Positions 1-22,775 of a stretch of 64,000 nucleotides of DNA are shown in pieces. The notes under the pieces are model-generated. The model had not been told where the DNA came from. It worked only from the letters and a program-made list of their open reading frames with translations, and ran no database searches. Position 1 is the first letter of the stretch. The number at the start of each line of letters is the position of its first letter. Both the position numbers and the translations under genes were made by a program. Origin of the DNA: Saccharothrix australiensis (GTDB lineage Bacteria > Actinomycetota > Actinomycetes > Mycobacteriales > Pseudonocardiaceae); the NCBI RefSeq assembly GCF_003634935.1, contig NZ_RBXO01000001.1, positions 5,853,501 to 5,917,500 on the forward strand. The letters run 5' to 3'.

Positions 1-12986
<12,986 letters not shown>

Positions 12987-13228
12987 CGAATCAACCTCCC
13001 CGAGCCGGAGAATGCGGTTGGTTCGCGGACGTCCGACCACGGCGTCGGAATTCCCCGCAGACCTCGCGCGGCCATTCGCGCGCTTCGTGGGCGAATGGCC
13101 AACCGGAACGTACCTCGGGCTACGGCCGCCCGCTACGGCCGTCCACCGGGTTCGGCGCAACCGCATCGGGAAACCGATTGTCGGACTGGCACCGCGCGCG
13201 GAGTTCGGCTTCAATGACCGTGCACGAC

Positions 13229-13258
13229 AACGGGGGCCGTCCACGGACGACCCCCGTT
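13229..13258 (-). terminator. Hairpin downstream of the antitoxin-like gene
   Basis: Inverted repeat with arms starting AACGGGGG and ending CCCCCGTT (one internal mismatch) over a very short loop. It lies just past the stop codon of the minus-strand gene ending at 13271. The remaining bases up to the PKS start at 12986 would hold the PKS promoter; no operator was recognised there. Confidence 0.6.
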
Positions 13259-13270
13259 CGGCTTGACGGC

Positions 13271-13471
13271 CTACTGCTGTTCGCCGAGATTCCGGAGACC
13301 CTCCTGGGCCTTTTCGGTCCCCTTCCCGATCTGTTCGGAGTGCTGCCCGCCGGTCTTCTCGTCGACGAACCCGCCCGCCCGCTCGACGCCCTCCTGGGCC
13401 TTGTCGCCGTGCTGCCCCAGCGCGTCCTTGGCCTTGTCCTTCAGCTCGTCGAACTTGTCGCCGATGCCCAT
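13271..13471 (-). CDS. MT0933-like antitoxin family protein (66 aa)
   Basis: Small hydrophilic protein starting [19 protein letters not shown], rich in Lys, Glu, Gln and Gly, ending in NLGEQQ. The pattern of short amphipathic helices with repeated KAQEG segments (residues about 24-62) matches the MT0933/Rv0909 antitoxin-like family, common as stand-alone genes in actinomycetes. The start is the ATG at 13471, preceded by AGGAGGGTG; an open frame extends further upstream but has no ribosome site. No toxin gene is adjacent, so the antitoxin role is a family label rather than an inference from context. A general stress or chaperone-like role is equally possible. Confidence 0.7.
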   Translation of the reverse strand: MGIGDKFDELKDKAKDALGQHGDKAQEGVERAGGFVDEKTGGQHSEQIGKGTEKAQEGLRNLGEQQ

Positions 13472-13836
13472 CTGAACACCCTCCTGACGCGGAGCCTCCC
13501 GAGTGGACACTCCGTCGGCAGGGGTACCCGCGCCGAGCGCGGTTCGAGGCGGACTCACTCGAACGAGGGATGACATCAGGTCACCCCATCACCCCTGTCG
13601 GGGATGGCGTGGAACATCCGGCTCCACGCGGTGACGATGAGTCCACTCGGGACGGAATTCCAGCCGCCCGCGACTCCCGGAACACGAGCCCGTCACACCT
13701 TCGTGGCATCCGTCGCTCCCGCCCGGTCGGCCCGGAGGTCCCGTGCCACGATGCCGGTGAGGCGGTTCGCCCGCGGCCCGCGCGCCCGACCGCGCCGCCT
13801 CGCTCACGCCGGACCCGGCCACCCGGAGGGCTGCCC
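13472..13836. other. Divergent intergenic region, no gene seen
   Basis: This 365-bp region between the minus-strand antitoxin-like gene and the plus-strand peptidase must hold both promoters. I see no convincing operator or RNA element. A weak inverted repeat (CCATCACCCC / GGGGATGG) lies near 13584-13607. Confidence 0.4.
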
Positions 13837-15234
13837 ATGACCGCGACCTCCTCGACGCGCGACGTGCGCGAGCGGGTCCGCGGCCACCTGCCCGCGCTGT
13901 GGCGCACGCTGGCCGAGCTGGTCCGCGACCGGTCGGTCGGCGCCGACCCGGACCCGCCGCTCGCGGTCACCGCCGAGAAGGTCGCCGCCCTGTTCCGCGG
14001 CGCGGGCCTGCCCGGAGCGGCCGTCACGGCGGTCACCCACGAGGGCCGCACGTCCGCGCCGCTGGTGCACGCCGACGCGCCGGGCCCGCCCGGAGCGCCG
14101 ACCGTGCTGCTCTACGCGCACTACGACGTGCAGCCGGCCGACGGGTCGAAGTGGACCGTCACCGCGCCCTTCGAGCCGAAGGAGGTCGACGAGGGCGACG
14201 ACACCCGCCTGTACGGGCGCGGCGCGGCCGACGACAAGTCGGGGATCGTGATGCACCTGGGCGCGCTGGAGGCGTTGCGCGCCAACGGGTCCGACCTGCC
14301 GATCGGCGTGAAGCTGGTGGTGGAGGGCGAGGAGGAGGGCGGCGACAGCGTGCTGGCGGCGCACGTCGCCGCGAATCCGGGCGACACCCGGTTCCACGCC
14401 GACGTGGTCGTGGTCGCGGACACCGGCAACCTCGCGGTCGGCCGGCCCGCGCTGACGTCGACGCTGCGCGGCGCGCTCGTGGTCGACGTGGCGGTGCGCA
14501 CCCTGCGCCACGAGGTGCACAGCGGCGTGCACGGCGGGCCCGCGCCCGACGCCTTCCTGACGCTGGCGCAGATCCTGGCGACGCTCCAGGACCCGGTGAC
14601 CGGTGACGTGGCCGTGCCCGGCCTCGGCGTGCTCGACCACCCGTGGCCGGAGGTGCCGCCCGAGGAGTTCCGGCGGGACGCGGGCGTGCTGGACGAGGTG
14701 GACCTCATCGGGTCCGGCACCATCGCGCAGCAGCTGTACGGGCGGCCGTCGGTGACCGTGGTCGGCCTGGCGGGCGCGCCGAGCGCGGCCCGGCCCGCGA
14801 ACGTCCTCACCCCGTCCGCGACCGCCCGGATCAGCCTGCGGCTCGCGCCGGACCAGGACCCGGACCGGGCGTTCGCCCTGCTGCGCCGGCACGTGCTCGG
14901 CGTCGCGCCGTTCGGGGTGCGGCCGGTGGTCACCCCCGTCGGCCGGGGCGCGGGTGTCACGGCGGGCGGCGGCGCGTTCCAGGCGGAGGTGGAGGCGGCG
15001 CTCGCCGCGGCCTACGGCACGACGGAGGTGGCGCACGTCGGCCAGGGCGGCTCGATCCCGCTGGTCGCGGCGCTGCGGGCGGCGAACCCGCGGGCGGACC
15101 TCGTGCTGTGGGGCTGCGAGGAGCCGCGGGCGCGCATCCACGGCGACGACGAGAGCGTCAGCCGCTCGGAACTGGAGCACATGACGGTCGCGGAGGCCCT
15201 GCTGCTGCACGCCCTCGCCGGGCACGGCCGCTGA
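13837..15234 (+). CDS. M20 family metallopeptidase (dipeptidase)
   Basis: Zinc-dependent peptidase of the M20/ArgE/DapE group, 465 residues, probably cytoplasmic and acting on dipeptides or N-acylated amino acids. Visible metal-site motifs in order: YAHYDVQP (His95, Asp97), GRGAADDKSG (Asp132/133 bridging) and EGEEEGGD (catalytic Glu165 and neighbours). The dimerisation lid follows at about 190-380, and the C-terminal part carries a conserved GQGGSIP stretch typical of the family. The ATG at 13837 follows CGGAGGG, and the frame upstream shows no homology. The gene stands alone; the next gene is convergent. The exact substrate cannot be told from sequence. Confidence 0.93.
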   Translation: MTATSSTRDVRERVRGHLPALWRTLAELVRDRSVGADPDPPLAVTAEKVAALFRGAGLPGAAVTAVTHEGRTSAPLVHADAPGPPGAPTVLLYAHYDVQPADGSKWTVTAPFEPKEVDEGDDTRLYGRGAADDKSGIVMHLGALEALRANGSDLPIGVKLVVEGEEEGGDSVLAAHVAANPGDTRFHADVVVVADTGNLAVGRPALTSTLRGALVVDVAVRTLRHEVHSGVHGGPAPDAFLTLAQILATLQDPVTGDVAVPGLGVLDHPWPEVPPEEFRRDAGVLDEVDLIGSGTIAQQLYGRPSVTVVGLAGAPSAARPANVLTPSATARISLRLAPDQDPDRAFALLRRHVLGVAPFGVRPVVTPVGRGAGVTAGGGAFQAEVEAALAAAYGTTEVAHVGQGGSIPLVAALRAANPRADLVLWGCEEPRARIHGDDESVSRSELEHMTVAEALLLHALAGHGR

Positions 15235-15301
15235 CCACCCGCGGATCGCCTGTCCCCCCTCGCTCCACACCGGGGAGCTGGGCGGTCGGGTCCGGCTGGG
15301 C

Positions 15302-15790
15302 TCACGCGAGGGCGTCGCCCAGCGTCGGCACCAGGTGCAGCACGTGGTGCGCCCGCGTGACGAGCAAGGGCCGGAGGACCCTGCGGTGGGCGGCGACGAC
15401 GGACAGGCCGACGCCGCGCCGACGCGCGCACCGCTCGACCCCGACGAGCACCGAGACACCGCACGCGCCGAGGAACCCGACGCCGCGCAGGTCCACCACC
15501 AGGGTCGCGGGGCGCTCGTCCAGCCGCGCCAGCAGTTCCGCGCGGACGGTCCCGGCGGTGGACGCGTCGACCTCACCGGCCACGGTGGTCACGACGGCGT
15601 CCCGCCGCCACTCGCTCCGGAGGCTGACGAGCCCCGCGGGGTCGTCGGCGGCGATCAGGCGCCGGTCGTGGGTGGCGGCGCGGGCCGGGTGCGCGCCGTC
15701 CGGCGTGCCGCCGGGCCGCGGCAGGTCGTCGACCCGCCGCACGTGCCGCCGCGGGTACCGGGTCACCGGGTCGTCGTCGAACAGGTCCAT
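15302..15790 (-). CDS. STAS-domain protein (anti-sigma factor antagonist-like)
   Basis: About 162 residues. The N-terminal 60 residues are Arg/Asp-rich and unrecognised. A STAS domain follows (about 60-155) with the strand-helix pattern VVTTVAGEVDASTAGTVR and then LVVDLRGVGFLGACGVSVL, the phosphorylatable loop position typical of SpoIIAA/RsbV proteins. Such proteins bind anti-sigma kinases in partner switching. ATG at 15790 is chosen because GGTGGG lies five bases upstream; a GTG three codons earlier (15799) is an alternative. A second STAS gene (20975) and a MEDS/HATPase protein (22776) lie within 8 kb, so a local partner-switching network is possible. No sigma factor is adjacent. Confidence 0.85.
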   Translation of the reverse strand: MDLFDDDPVTRYPRRHVRRVDDLPRPGGTPDGAHPARAATHDRRLIAADDPAGLVSLRSEWRRDAVVTTVAGEVDASTAGTVRAELLARLDERPATLVVDLRGVGFLGACGVSVLVGVERCARRRGVGLSVVAAHRRVLRPLLVTRAHHVLHLVPTLGDALA

Positions 15791-15930
15791 CGCGCCCACC
15801 GCCCAGCACCAGTGCCCGTCGCCGGCGCCGACTGTTTGACGCCTGCCCGGACTACCCCGGACACCGGTCCGCTACCGCCGCGCGGGCCACTGTTCCGATC
15901 AAGTCGCGCCGACGCCGGTGTCCCCGGCCC

Positions 15931-17154
<1,224 letters not shown>

Positions 17155-17180
17155 CCGGACCGCTCCTTCCCGTGCCGGGG

Positions 17181-17209
17181 CGCGTGCCGCCCGGTGCGGG
17201 CGGCACGCG
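17181..17209 (-). terminator. Intercistronic hairpin between Mn-catalase and Nramp genes
   Basis: Perfect 12-bp stem (CGCGTGCCGCCC / GGGCGGCACGCG) with a 5-nt loop, between the catalase stop and the transporter start. No U-tract follows, so it may attenuate or stabilise rather than stop transcription. Confidence 0.7.
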
Positions 17210-17223
17210 CCGAGGGGATCCCC

Positions 17224-18087
17224 TCACGTGAGCTTGCGGATGGCCTTCTCGATCAGGCCCAGGTTGGCCGGGCTGGTCGCGTACAGCAGCGGGTCCGGCG
17301 CGGGCGCGGACGCCTTCTCGCCCAGCGGGGCCGGCTCGGTGACGTAGCTGAACTCGTGCGCGCCGTCGGGGGTGGGCCCGGAGGCCCAGCGGCCCTCCTG
17401 CCCGGCCGGGCCGTCCGAGTTGTGCCAGATGGTGGCCGCGTGCTCCTGGTGCTCCTCGTCGAACAGCGCGCTCGGCACGATCGGCCCCTCCAGCCCGTCC
17501 TCCTGGAGTTCCTCGATCGCCGCCAGCCACATGTTCTGGTGCGCGGTGTCGCGGGCGAGGTTGAACCGGAGCATGTCGCGCACGCCAGGGTCGTCGGTCA
17601 TGTTGTACAGCCGGGCGGTCTGCAACCGGCCCTGCGCCTCGGCGGCGACGTTGGCCCGGAAGTCGGCCATCAGGTTGCCGCTGGCGACGATGAACCGGCC
17701 GTTCCACGGGACGCCGTTGCTGTCGGACAGGGTCGGGCCGCCGCCGCTGACGATCGCCTGCTGCGGGTCCATGCCGCCGATCACGGCGGCCACCACGGGG
17801 TCGTCGGCGACGGCCTTGGCGGTCACCTCCGAGGGTGCGCCTTCCAGCAGGCGGGCGACCATCGTGGCGATCATCTCGACGTGCCCGATCTCCTCGGTGG
17901 CCACGTCCATGATCAGGTCCTTGTACTTGCCCTCCATCCGGCAGTTCCAGCCCTGGAACAGGTACTGCATGGTCACGGTCATCTCGCCGTAGGCGCCGCC
18001 GATGAGCTCCTGGAGCTTGCGCGCGTAGTGCGCGTCCGGCTGGGTCGGCTTGGCCTCGAACTGCAACCTGCTGGTGTGCAGGAACAT
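17224..18087 (-). CDS. Manganese catalase
   Basis: Non-heme di-manganese catalase disproportionating hydrogen peroxide in the cytoplasm, 287 residues. The four-helix bundle carries metal ligands in ELIGGAYGEMTV and TEEIGHVEM (Glu/His), and in the second pair FRANVAAEAQGR and ARDTAHQNMW (Glu, His). The start MFLHTSRLQF is the family's usual N-terminus and follows GAGGCGC in the leader. It is the first gene of a probable two-gene unit with the Nramp transporter, which fits a manganese supply and manganese enzyme pairing. The C-terminal extension after residue 250 (acidic, Pro/Ala-rich) is typical of actinomycete members. Confidence 0.95.
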   Translation of the reverse strand: MFLHTSRLQFEAKPTQPDAHYARKLQELIGGAYGEMTVTMQYLFQGWNCRMEGKYKDLIMDVATEEIGHVEMIATMVARLLEGAPSEVTAKAVADDPVVAAVIGGMDPQQAIVSGGGPTLSDSNGVPWNGRFIVASGNLMADFRANVAAEAQGRLQTARLYNMTDDPGVRDMLRFNLARDTAHQNMWLAAIEELQEDGLEGPIVPSALFDEEHQEHAATIWHNSDGPAGQEGRWASGPTPDGAHEFSYVTEPAPLGEKASAPAPDPLLYATSPANLGLIEKAIRKLT

Positions 18088-18275
18088 CGCGCCTCCTCGA
18101 TGCGGGGACCCCCGACGCTAGGGAGCCCGCGTGACCGCGCCCGCGCGCCTGCGTCACCGCCGCGTCACCGCCGCTGGTGGGACGCCTGGAAATTTCGTCG
18201 GGCGGCGGGTGTGCGGACGCGATCCGGGGGCATCCGACAGGAGTTCGATCGATCCTCGACAGATGGGGCGTCCCG

Positions 18276-18986
18276 ATGACCGACACCACGACCCGGCCCC
18301 TCAAGATCCGCCTCCTCGACGGGTTCGGCGTGGACGACGGTCGGTTGCACGTCATACCCGCCGCGCGGAGGCTGCTGGCGCTGCTCGCGATCCGGGAGAC
18401 CGCCGTGACCCGCGCGACCGCCGCGGGCCTGCTGTGGCCGGAAGCGCCGGGCAAGCGGGCGGCGGCGTCCCTGCGGTCCACCCTGTGGCGGCTGGCCAAG
18501 CCGACCGGGCCGCTGGTCGAGACCGACGACGACGTGCTGCGGCTGCGGCCGGGCGTGGAGGTGGACTTCCACGCGGCGCGCCGCCTGGTGACCACCGTGG
18601 TGTCGACCGACCGCGTCCCCGACGCCCGCGCCCTCGACCTGCTCCGGGCCGAGCTGCTGCCGGACTGGGACCAGCCGTGGCTGGTCGCCGAGCAGGACTG
18701 GTGGCACGAGGCGCGCCTGCGGGCGCTGGAGGCGCTCAGCCAGCGCTTCCGGTGCGCCGGCGACCACCACCGCGCCCACCAGGCGGCGCTCGCGGCCGTG
18801 CACAGCGACCCGTTGCGCGAGAGCGCCCAGCGGACCCTGGTGGAACTGCACCTGGCGGACGGCAACCCGGCCCAGGCGGTGCGGCAGTACACCGGTTACC
18901 GGCACCGGCTGCGGGCCGAGCTGGGTCTCCACCCGTCACCGGAGATCCACCGCCTCGTCCGCCCGCTGCTGGACCGCACGCCGTGA
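18276..18986 (+). CDS. BTAD/SARP-like transcriptional regulator
   Basis: 236 residues: a winged-helix OmpR-type DNA-binding fold (about 8-90, including LKIRLLDGFGVDDG, then LLALLAIRETAVTRATAAGLLW) followed by a bacterial transcriptional activation domain (about 95-235) of TPR-like helices. This is the layout of short SARPs such as those controlling antibiotic clusters, but it is divergent and the recognition-helix region is compact. The start is the ATG at 18276; upstream in-frame ATGs (18177, 18243) have no ribosome site. Its stop overlaps the GTG of the next gene, so the three genes to 19755 are translationally coupled. It might control the nearby PKS, but its own membrane-protein partners are more direct candidates. 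Confidence 0.82.
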   Translation: MTDTTTRPLKIRLLDGFGVDDGRLHVIPAARRLLALLAIRETAVTRATAAGLLWPEAPGKRAAASLRSTLWRLAKPTGPLVETDDDVLRLRPGVEVDFHAARRLVTTVVSTDRVPDARALDLLRAELLPDWDQPWLVAEQDWWHEARLRALEALSQRFRCAGDHHRAHQAALAAVHSDPLRESAQRTLVELHLADGNPAQAVRQYTGYRHRLRAELGLHPSPEIHRLVRPLLDRTP

Positions 18987-19201
18987 CGGGCCTCGGCGCC
19001 GCCCTCACCGGCACGGGGCTGACCTGGCTGCTCGGGCTCGGCGTGTTCGCCCTGGCGTGCCGGGTGTCCGCGACCGAGCCGCGCGGGTCGCGGGTGGCGC
19101 GGCGGATCGCGGCTTGGCAGCGCGCCGTCCCGTGGGCGGCGGCGACGTGCGCGGTCTTCGTCGTGACCGGCGCGGGACTGCTGCTGACGTCACCTCCGTG
19201 A
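18983..19201 (+). CDS. Small two-helix membrane protein (72 aa), unknown function
   Basis: Starts with a GTG that overlaps the stop of the BTAD regulator by four bases (GTGA). The protein has two predicted membrane spans, GTGLTWLLGLGVFALACRV (about 8-27) and AAATCAVFVVTGAGLLL (about 51-68), separated by an Arg-rich cytoplasmic-type loop. No family was recognised. Its coding frame is supported by the tight coupling at both ends (its own stop overlaps the next GTG) and by the clean hydrophobic pattern. It may form a membrane unit with the next gene. Confidence 0.7.
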   Translation: MTGLGAALTGTGLTWLLGLGVFALACRVSATEPRGSRVARRIAAWQRAVPWAAATCAVFVVTGAGLLLTSPP

Positions 19202-19755
19202 CCCGTGGTCGTGGCCGGCGGCCGTGGCGTGGCACCGCCGTCGTGGCGCGGCGGGGCCGGTGGCCCCTGCGGCGGAGCTTCCTGTGGCTGCACTGGCTGG
19301 ACCAGTCGACCAGGGTTCAGAAGCCGGCGGCCTACCCGGGCGCGGAACTGGCGCCGCGCGCCACCGCGGCGGCCGGGCGGCCCGTGCTGGGCCGGGAGAG
19401 CTACCTCGGCCAGCTCAACGAGCGCCGCCTGTCGCTCCGGACGCCGCGCGGCGACGACCCGCCGGCGGGCGCTTCGGGCATCGTGCGCCCGTGGCGGGCG
19501 GACTGGCACACCCCGCTGCTGTTCGGCCTCACCCCGCTGCTGCTGACCGGTTTCCACGTCGCCGCGAACATCCGGCACCCCGGCACGCCCGCGCCGATCC
19601 GGCTCGCGGCCGTCGGCTGCGCGCTGGCCCTGTGGGTGTTCAGCCTGACCCGGTTCGCCGACTTCCCGCGCGACGCCAAGGCGGTGGAGCAGGCCATCCT
19701 CGCGGCGGCGGTGTGCGGGCCGCTGTCGCCGCAGCGCGGGGGCGACCGGCGCTGA
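19198..19755 (+). CDS. Membrane protein of unknown function (185 aa)
   Basis: Begins at a GTG overlapping the previous stop by four bases. The N-terminal 30 residues are strongly basic (RGRGRRPWRG). A polar region with GRESYLGQLNERRLSLRTP follows, then two membrane spans, PLLFGLTPLLLTGFHVAANI (about 108-128) and LAAVGCALALWVFSLTRFA (about 140-160), and a charged tail. No known domain was recognised. Third member of the coupled unit with the BTAD regulator and the 72-residue membrane protein; the arrangement suggests a regulator with dedicated membrane partners, which is inference only. Confidence 0.72.
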   Translation: MTRGRGRRPWRGTAVVARRGRWPLRRSFLWLHWLDQSTRVQKPAAYPGAELAPRATAAAGRPVLGRESYLGQLNERRLSLRTPRGDDPPAGASGIVRPWRADWHTPLLFGLTPLLLTGFHVAANIRHPGTPAPIRLAAVGCALALWVFSLTRFADFPRDAKAVEQAILAAAVCGPLSPQRGGDRR

Positions 19756-20057
19756 CGGCCCGCCGGGACGGCCCGGTTCCCGCGTACCCGTGCACGTCAC
19801 CCGACCTGCATCGATCCCGCGCGACGGGCAGTCGGTCGCGTCCGCGGCGCACCGTCGGACCGGGAAATCCCCCGCCCACCCGACCGCCGCGCGGGTGGCG
19901 TGGACCTCACGCCACCGACACCCCACCTTCGGGCGACGCGGGGTGCTGAACAATCGGGGTACTACTACGTACAGCTATGGAAATCAGCGGGGGTTTCACC
20001 CGATGTCGCTGTGGGCACCCCCCGGTACCTCGTCCAGTGGCGGTTTGGTGGTTACGG
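19756..20057. other. Intergenic region upstream of Ppx/GppA gene
   Basis: About 300 bp without a convincing gene. The segment around 19955-19985 is the most AT-rich locally (GGGTACTACTACGTACAGC) and is a plausible promoter for the downstream gene. No operator recognised. Confidence 0.4.
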
Positions 20058-20963
20058 ATGTCCGGAGGAACAGGTCGGGTCGGCGTGCTCGACGTCGGCT
20101 GCTTCAGCGCACACCTGGTCGTGGTCGAGGGCTCGCTGCTGCGCCCCGTGCTGTCCCACAAGACCAGGTTGCGCCTGGACCTGGCCCTGGACGACGAAGG
20201 GCGGTTGTGCCGCTCCGGTGTCGAGCAGGTCGTGGCGGCCGTCCGGCAGGCGGGCGAGGTGGCCGACCGCGCCGGTGTGCGCCAGGTGGTGCCGTGGGCG
20301 ACGTCCTCGCTGCGTGACGCGCCGAACGCCGCCGAGGTGTTCGGCGAGGTGGCGCGCCGCACCGGCACGAGGCTGACCGTCCTGAGCGGCGCCGAGGAGG
20401 CCCGCCTGAGCTACCTCGCCGCGCGCCGCTGGTTCGGCGCGCAGGCGGGGCCGCTGCTGGTGCTGGACATCGGCGGCGGCACGGTCGAGGTCGCCGCGGG
20501 CGCCGAGGGCGAGCCGTCCGTCGTCGCCTCCCTCCCCTACGGTGCGCGCACGGTGACCCGGCACCCGGTGGACCCGGCGGTGGTGCGGGCCGACGTGCGC
20601 GCGGCGCTGGGCGACGTGCGCGGCCACTTCGCGGTGGGGTGCTCGAAGGTGTTCCAGCAGCTCGCCCGGCTCTCCGGCGCGAGACCCCAGCGCGACGGGC
20701 CCTGCGTGCGCCGGTCGCTGCACGTGGACGACCTGCGGCGCTGGATACCGCGCCTGGCGTCGATGCCGGCGCGGAAGCGTGCCCGCCTGCCCGGCATCTC
20801 CCGGCACCGCGCGGGCCAGTGCCTGGCGGGCGCGCGGGTGGCCGAGGCGCTGATGACGGCCGCCGGGCACGACGAGGTGGCCATCTGCCCGTGGTCGACC
20901 AGGGAGGGGCTGCTGCTCCGCCTGGCGGGAACGGGTGAGGACGAGATGTGCCGGGTGGCGTGA
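20058..20963 (+). CDS. Ppx/GppA family exopolyphosphatase / ppGpp phosphohydrolase-like protein
   Basis: 301 residues of the ASKHA-fold Ppx/GppA family. The first phosphate loop is altered (VGVLDVGCFSAHLVVVEG in place of the usual DIGSNSxxL), while the second loop LVLDIGGGTVEVA (about 137-149) is intact. A Ser/Glu patch LSGAEEARLSYLA matches the catalytic glutamate region. Members hydrolyse polyphosphate or pppGpp; single-domain actinomycete forms are often short and of uncertain activity. The ATG at 20058 is followed 11 bp past the stop by a STAS gene, so the two may be co-transcribed. The missing Ser/Asn in loop one could weaken or change activity. Confidence 0.85.
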   Translation: MSGGTGRVGVLDVGCFSAHLVVVEGSLLRPVLSHKTRLRLDLALDDEGRLCRSGVEQVVAAVRQAGEVADRAGVRQVVPWATSSLRDAPNAAEVFGEVARRTGTRLTVLSGAEEARLSYLAARRWFGAQAGPLLVLDIGGGTVEVAAGAEGEPSVVASLPYGARTVTRHPVDPAVVRADVRAALGDVRGHFAVGCSKVFQQLARLSGARPQRDGPCVRRSLHVDDLRRWIPRLASMPARKRARLPGISRHRAGQCLAGARVAEALMTAAGHDEVAICPWSTREGLLLRLAGTGEDEMCRVA

Positions 20964-20974
20964 GAGGACCAGGG

Positions 20975-21352
20975 ATGCTGGCGTTGTCGGTCGAATCCCA
21001 CCGGACGGGGTGCGCGGTGGTGGTGGCGACCGGGGAACTCGACCTGGCGGGCGCCCGCCGGGTGCTGGACAAGCTGGACCGCCTGGTGACCGAGGGGCGG
21101 GACCGGATCGTGCTCGACATGTCCGGGGTCGCCTTCTGCGGCGCGCAGGCGATGAGCGCGCTGGTGCGCACCCGCGCGCGGGCCCAGCGCGCCGGCGGTT
21201 GGCTGCGCCTGGCCGCCGTGCCGCCGCACGTGCGGCGGGTGTTCGGCCGCATGGACCTGGACCGGTTGTTCCCGCACTACCCGGACGTGGCGGCGGCGGC
21301 GACGGGCCGGGCCATCCCCGCCCAGCGGACCCCGCCCACCAAGGCCAAGTGA
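20975..21352 (+). CDS. STAS-domain anti-sigma factor antagonist
   Basis: 125 residues, a single STAS domain: SVESHRTGCAVVVATGELDLAGARRV, then IVLDMSGVAFCGAQAMSALVRT with the loop where RsbV/SpoIIAA proteins are phosphorylated on Ser. Here the loop reads VAFCGAQAMSA, with Cys-Gly-Ala where Ser is usual, so phosphorylation may use the later Ser or be absent. Start ATG at 20975 after GGACCAGGG; an in-frame ATG at 20948 would overlap the preceding gene. Closely follows the Ppx/GppA gene. The C-terminal tail is short and basic (PTKAK). Confidence 0.85.
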   Translation: MLALSVESHRTGCAVVVATGELDLAGARRVLDKLDRLVTEGRDRIVLDMSGVAFCGAQAMSALVRTRARAQRAGGWLRLAAVPPHVRRVFGRMDLDRLFPHYPDVAAAATGRAIPAQRTPPTKAK

Positions 21353-21850
21353 CCGGACCCCGCTCCCGACCACGTGCTCGCGCTCGACGACGCGACCGAC
21401 GTGCCACTCGCCTTCCGGGCCGCTGGTGGGCTGTCTTGGACGGTCGTCGGGAACGCTGAGCAGAGCGGCCACCCCGACGACGAGACCCTCGCTCGGCCGC
21501 GATCCCCCGTCTGTCGGGCTTGGCGCAGCACCGCTCCCGGGGTCGGTGACGGGTCGAAGCCGAACGGACGGGAGGTCCGCCCGGCGGATTCGTACCCGGT
21601 CGAAGGGGTGGTCGTTGTGCGTAGCGCCCCCGACGACCGTCCAAGACCTGCCTGGCTCCCGGCCACCCCGCCGTCGTGGTCCCCCTGCTGTGGTCCCGTT
21701 GCTCCAAAAGAAGATGCGTGGAGCCTCGGCTGCGTCGGAGTCGGGACATTCCGCGCCCCTGGGTGCGGCGCGGGTGGCAAAGTCGGCGGCGGTTCGGGCG
21801 AAACCGCTGGTCGCAGGCATGGGCTCAGGCTGTCGGGGTAACCCGGTCGA
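21353..21850. other. Gene-free region with a long imperfect inverted repeat
   Basis: Roughly 500 bp whose open frames on both strands look non-coding (Pro/Arg/Ser-rich, no motifs, no ribosome sites). It contains the inverted repeat described at 21434-21646. Confidence 0.5.
21434..21646. repeat. Imperfect inverted repeat, about 50-bp arms, around a 110-bp centre
   Basis: TCTTGGACGGTCGTCGGG at 21434-21451 is repeated perfectly in inverse at 21629-21646. Similarity continues inward (CGCT, GCA, CCACCCC, CGAC blocks) for about 50 bp at roughly three-quarters identity. The two arms look like diverged copies of one element in opposite orientation, as in a miniature inverted-repeat element. No target duplication was found. 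Confidence 0.65.
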
Positions 21851-22216
21851 GTGATTACGGTGCGACGTGACATCGCGGCCCTACCCGATCTGGTGTTCGC
21901 CACCGCGGCCGAACCGCAGAAGGTCGCCGGCTGGTTGCCCGAGCCCTGGGAGCTGGTCGGCGTCAACGACGGCGTCCTGATCCTCCGCGCGGGCGACCGC
22001 CTGGCGCAGGTGCGCCTGACCGCCGACCTGGACCGCCTGGTCCTGTCGTGGACGGCGCTGGCCGACGACGGCTGCACCGGCTCCCTCCGGGTCAGCCCGC
22101 TGGGTGCGGGGCAGAGCGTCGCCGAGCTGGAACTGGACCACTCGGATGAGACGTTGGCCGCACGGCTCCTCGAAGCGCTCGCCGACGGGGTTGAAGCGAC
22201 CTTCACACCGGGGTGA
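21851..22216 (+). CDS. SRPBCC-type small protein
   Basis: 121 residues with the START/Bet v1-like pattern [33 protein letters not shown]: a first strand, then the helix in which aromatic/Leu residues set the cavity, followed by antiparallel strands and a C-terminal helix ([19 protein letters not shown]). Such proteins bind hydrophobic ligands or act as cyclase- or AHSA1-like factors. Starts at a GTG directly after the repeat-bearing intergenic region. Ten bases separate it from the GNAT gene, so the two probably form an operon. Ligand unknown; too generic to link to the PKS. Confidence 0.75.
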   Translation: MITVRRDIAALPDLVFATAAEPQKVAGWLPEPWELVGVNDGVLILRAGDRLAQVRLTADLDRLVLSWTALADDGCTGSLRVSPLGAGQSVAELELDHSDETLAARLLEALADGVEATFTPG

Positions 22217-22226
22217 TCATGCGGGC

Positions 22227-22721
22227 GTGCAGATCAGACCAGCGCTGCCCGCGGAGTTCCCGACCCTCCAGGCCATCGAGGTGGCGTCCGGCGAGCCGTT
22301 CCGCGCGCACGGGATGCCCGACATCGCCGACGACGACCCCATGCCGCTCGACGTGCTGCGCGGCCTGCACGTCTGGGTTGCCGCCGACCCGGAGCCGGTC
22401 GCCTGGATCGCCGCCGAACCCGTCGACGGGTACGCGCACGTCGAACAGGTCAGCGTGCACCCCGACCACGCGCGCCGGGGCATCGGCGCGGCGCTGCTCG
22501 ACCACGTCCAGGACTGGGCCGCCGCGCGCGGCCTGCGAGGGCTGACGCTGACGACGTTCCGCGCCATCCCGTGGAACGCCCCGTACTACGAGCGCCTGGG
22601 GTTCCGGGAGGTGGCGGAGCCGACGCCCGGCCTCGCCGCGATCGTGGCGGCGGAGGCGGCCAGGGGTTTGGACCCGGCCGAACGGGTATGCCTGCGACGA
22701 AGCCCACAGCAGGGCGTTTGA
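22227..22721 (+). CDS. GNAT family N-acetyltransferase
   Basis: 164 residues. The acetyl-CoA site is seen as [20 protein letters not shown], the V-x-x-x-x-R-G-x-G-x-A signature, at about residues 74-93. The end of the fold shows [11 protein letters not shown], the usual C-terminal GNAT motif with the catalytic-type Tyr. GTG at 22227 is chosen because the family N-terminus ([13 protein letters not shown]) follows directly; the frame upstream runs through the previous gene. Probably co-transcribed with the SRPBCC gene. Acceptor substrate unknown. Confidence 0.9.
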   Translation: MQIRPALPAEFPTLQAIEVASGEPFRAHGMPDIADDDPMPLDVLRGLHVWVAADPEPVAWIAAEPVDGYAHVEQVSVHPDHARRGIGAALLDHVQDWAAARGLRGLTLTTFRAIPWNAPYYERLGFREVAEPTPGLAAIVAAEAARGLDPAERVCLRRSPQQGV

Positions 22722-22775
22722 GGGCGATACTGCACGGGGCAGACCTCCTGCAGCACACCGTTCGGGGGTTGGCCA

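Noticed and set aside
17224..19755. BTAD regulator as the pathway-specific activator of the PKS
   Set aside because: It is more than 5 kb from the PKS start with unrelated genes between, and it is translationally coupled to its own membrane partners. No shared direct-repeat binding site was seen upstream of 12986.
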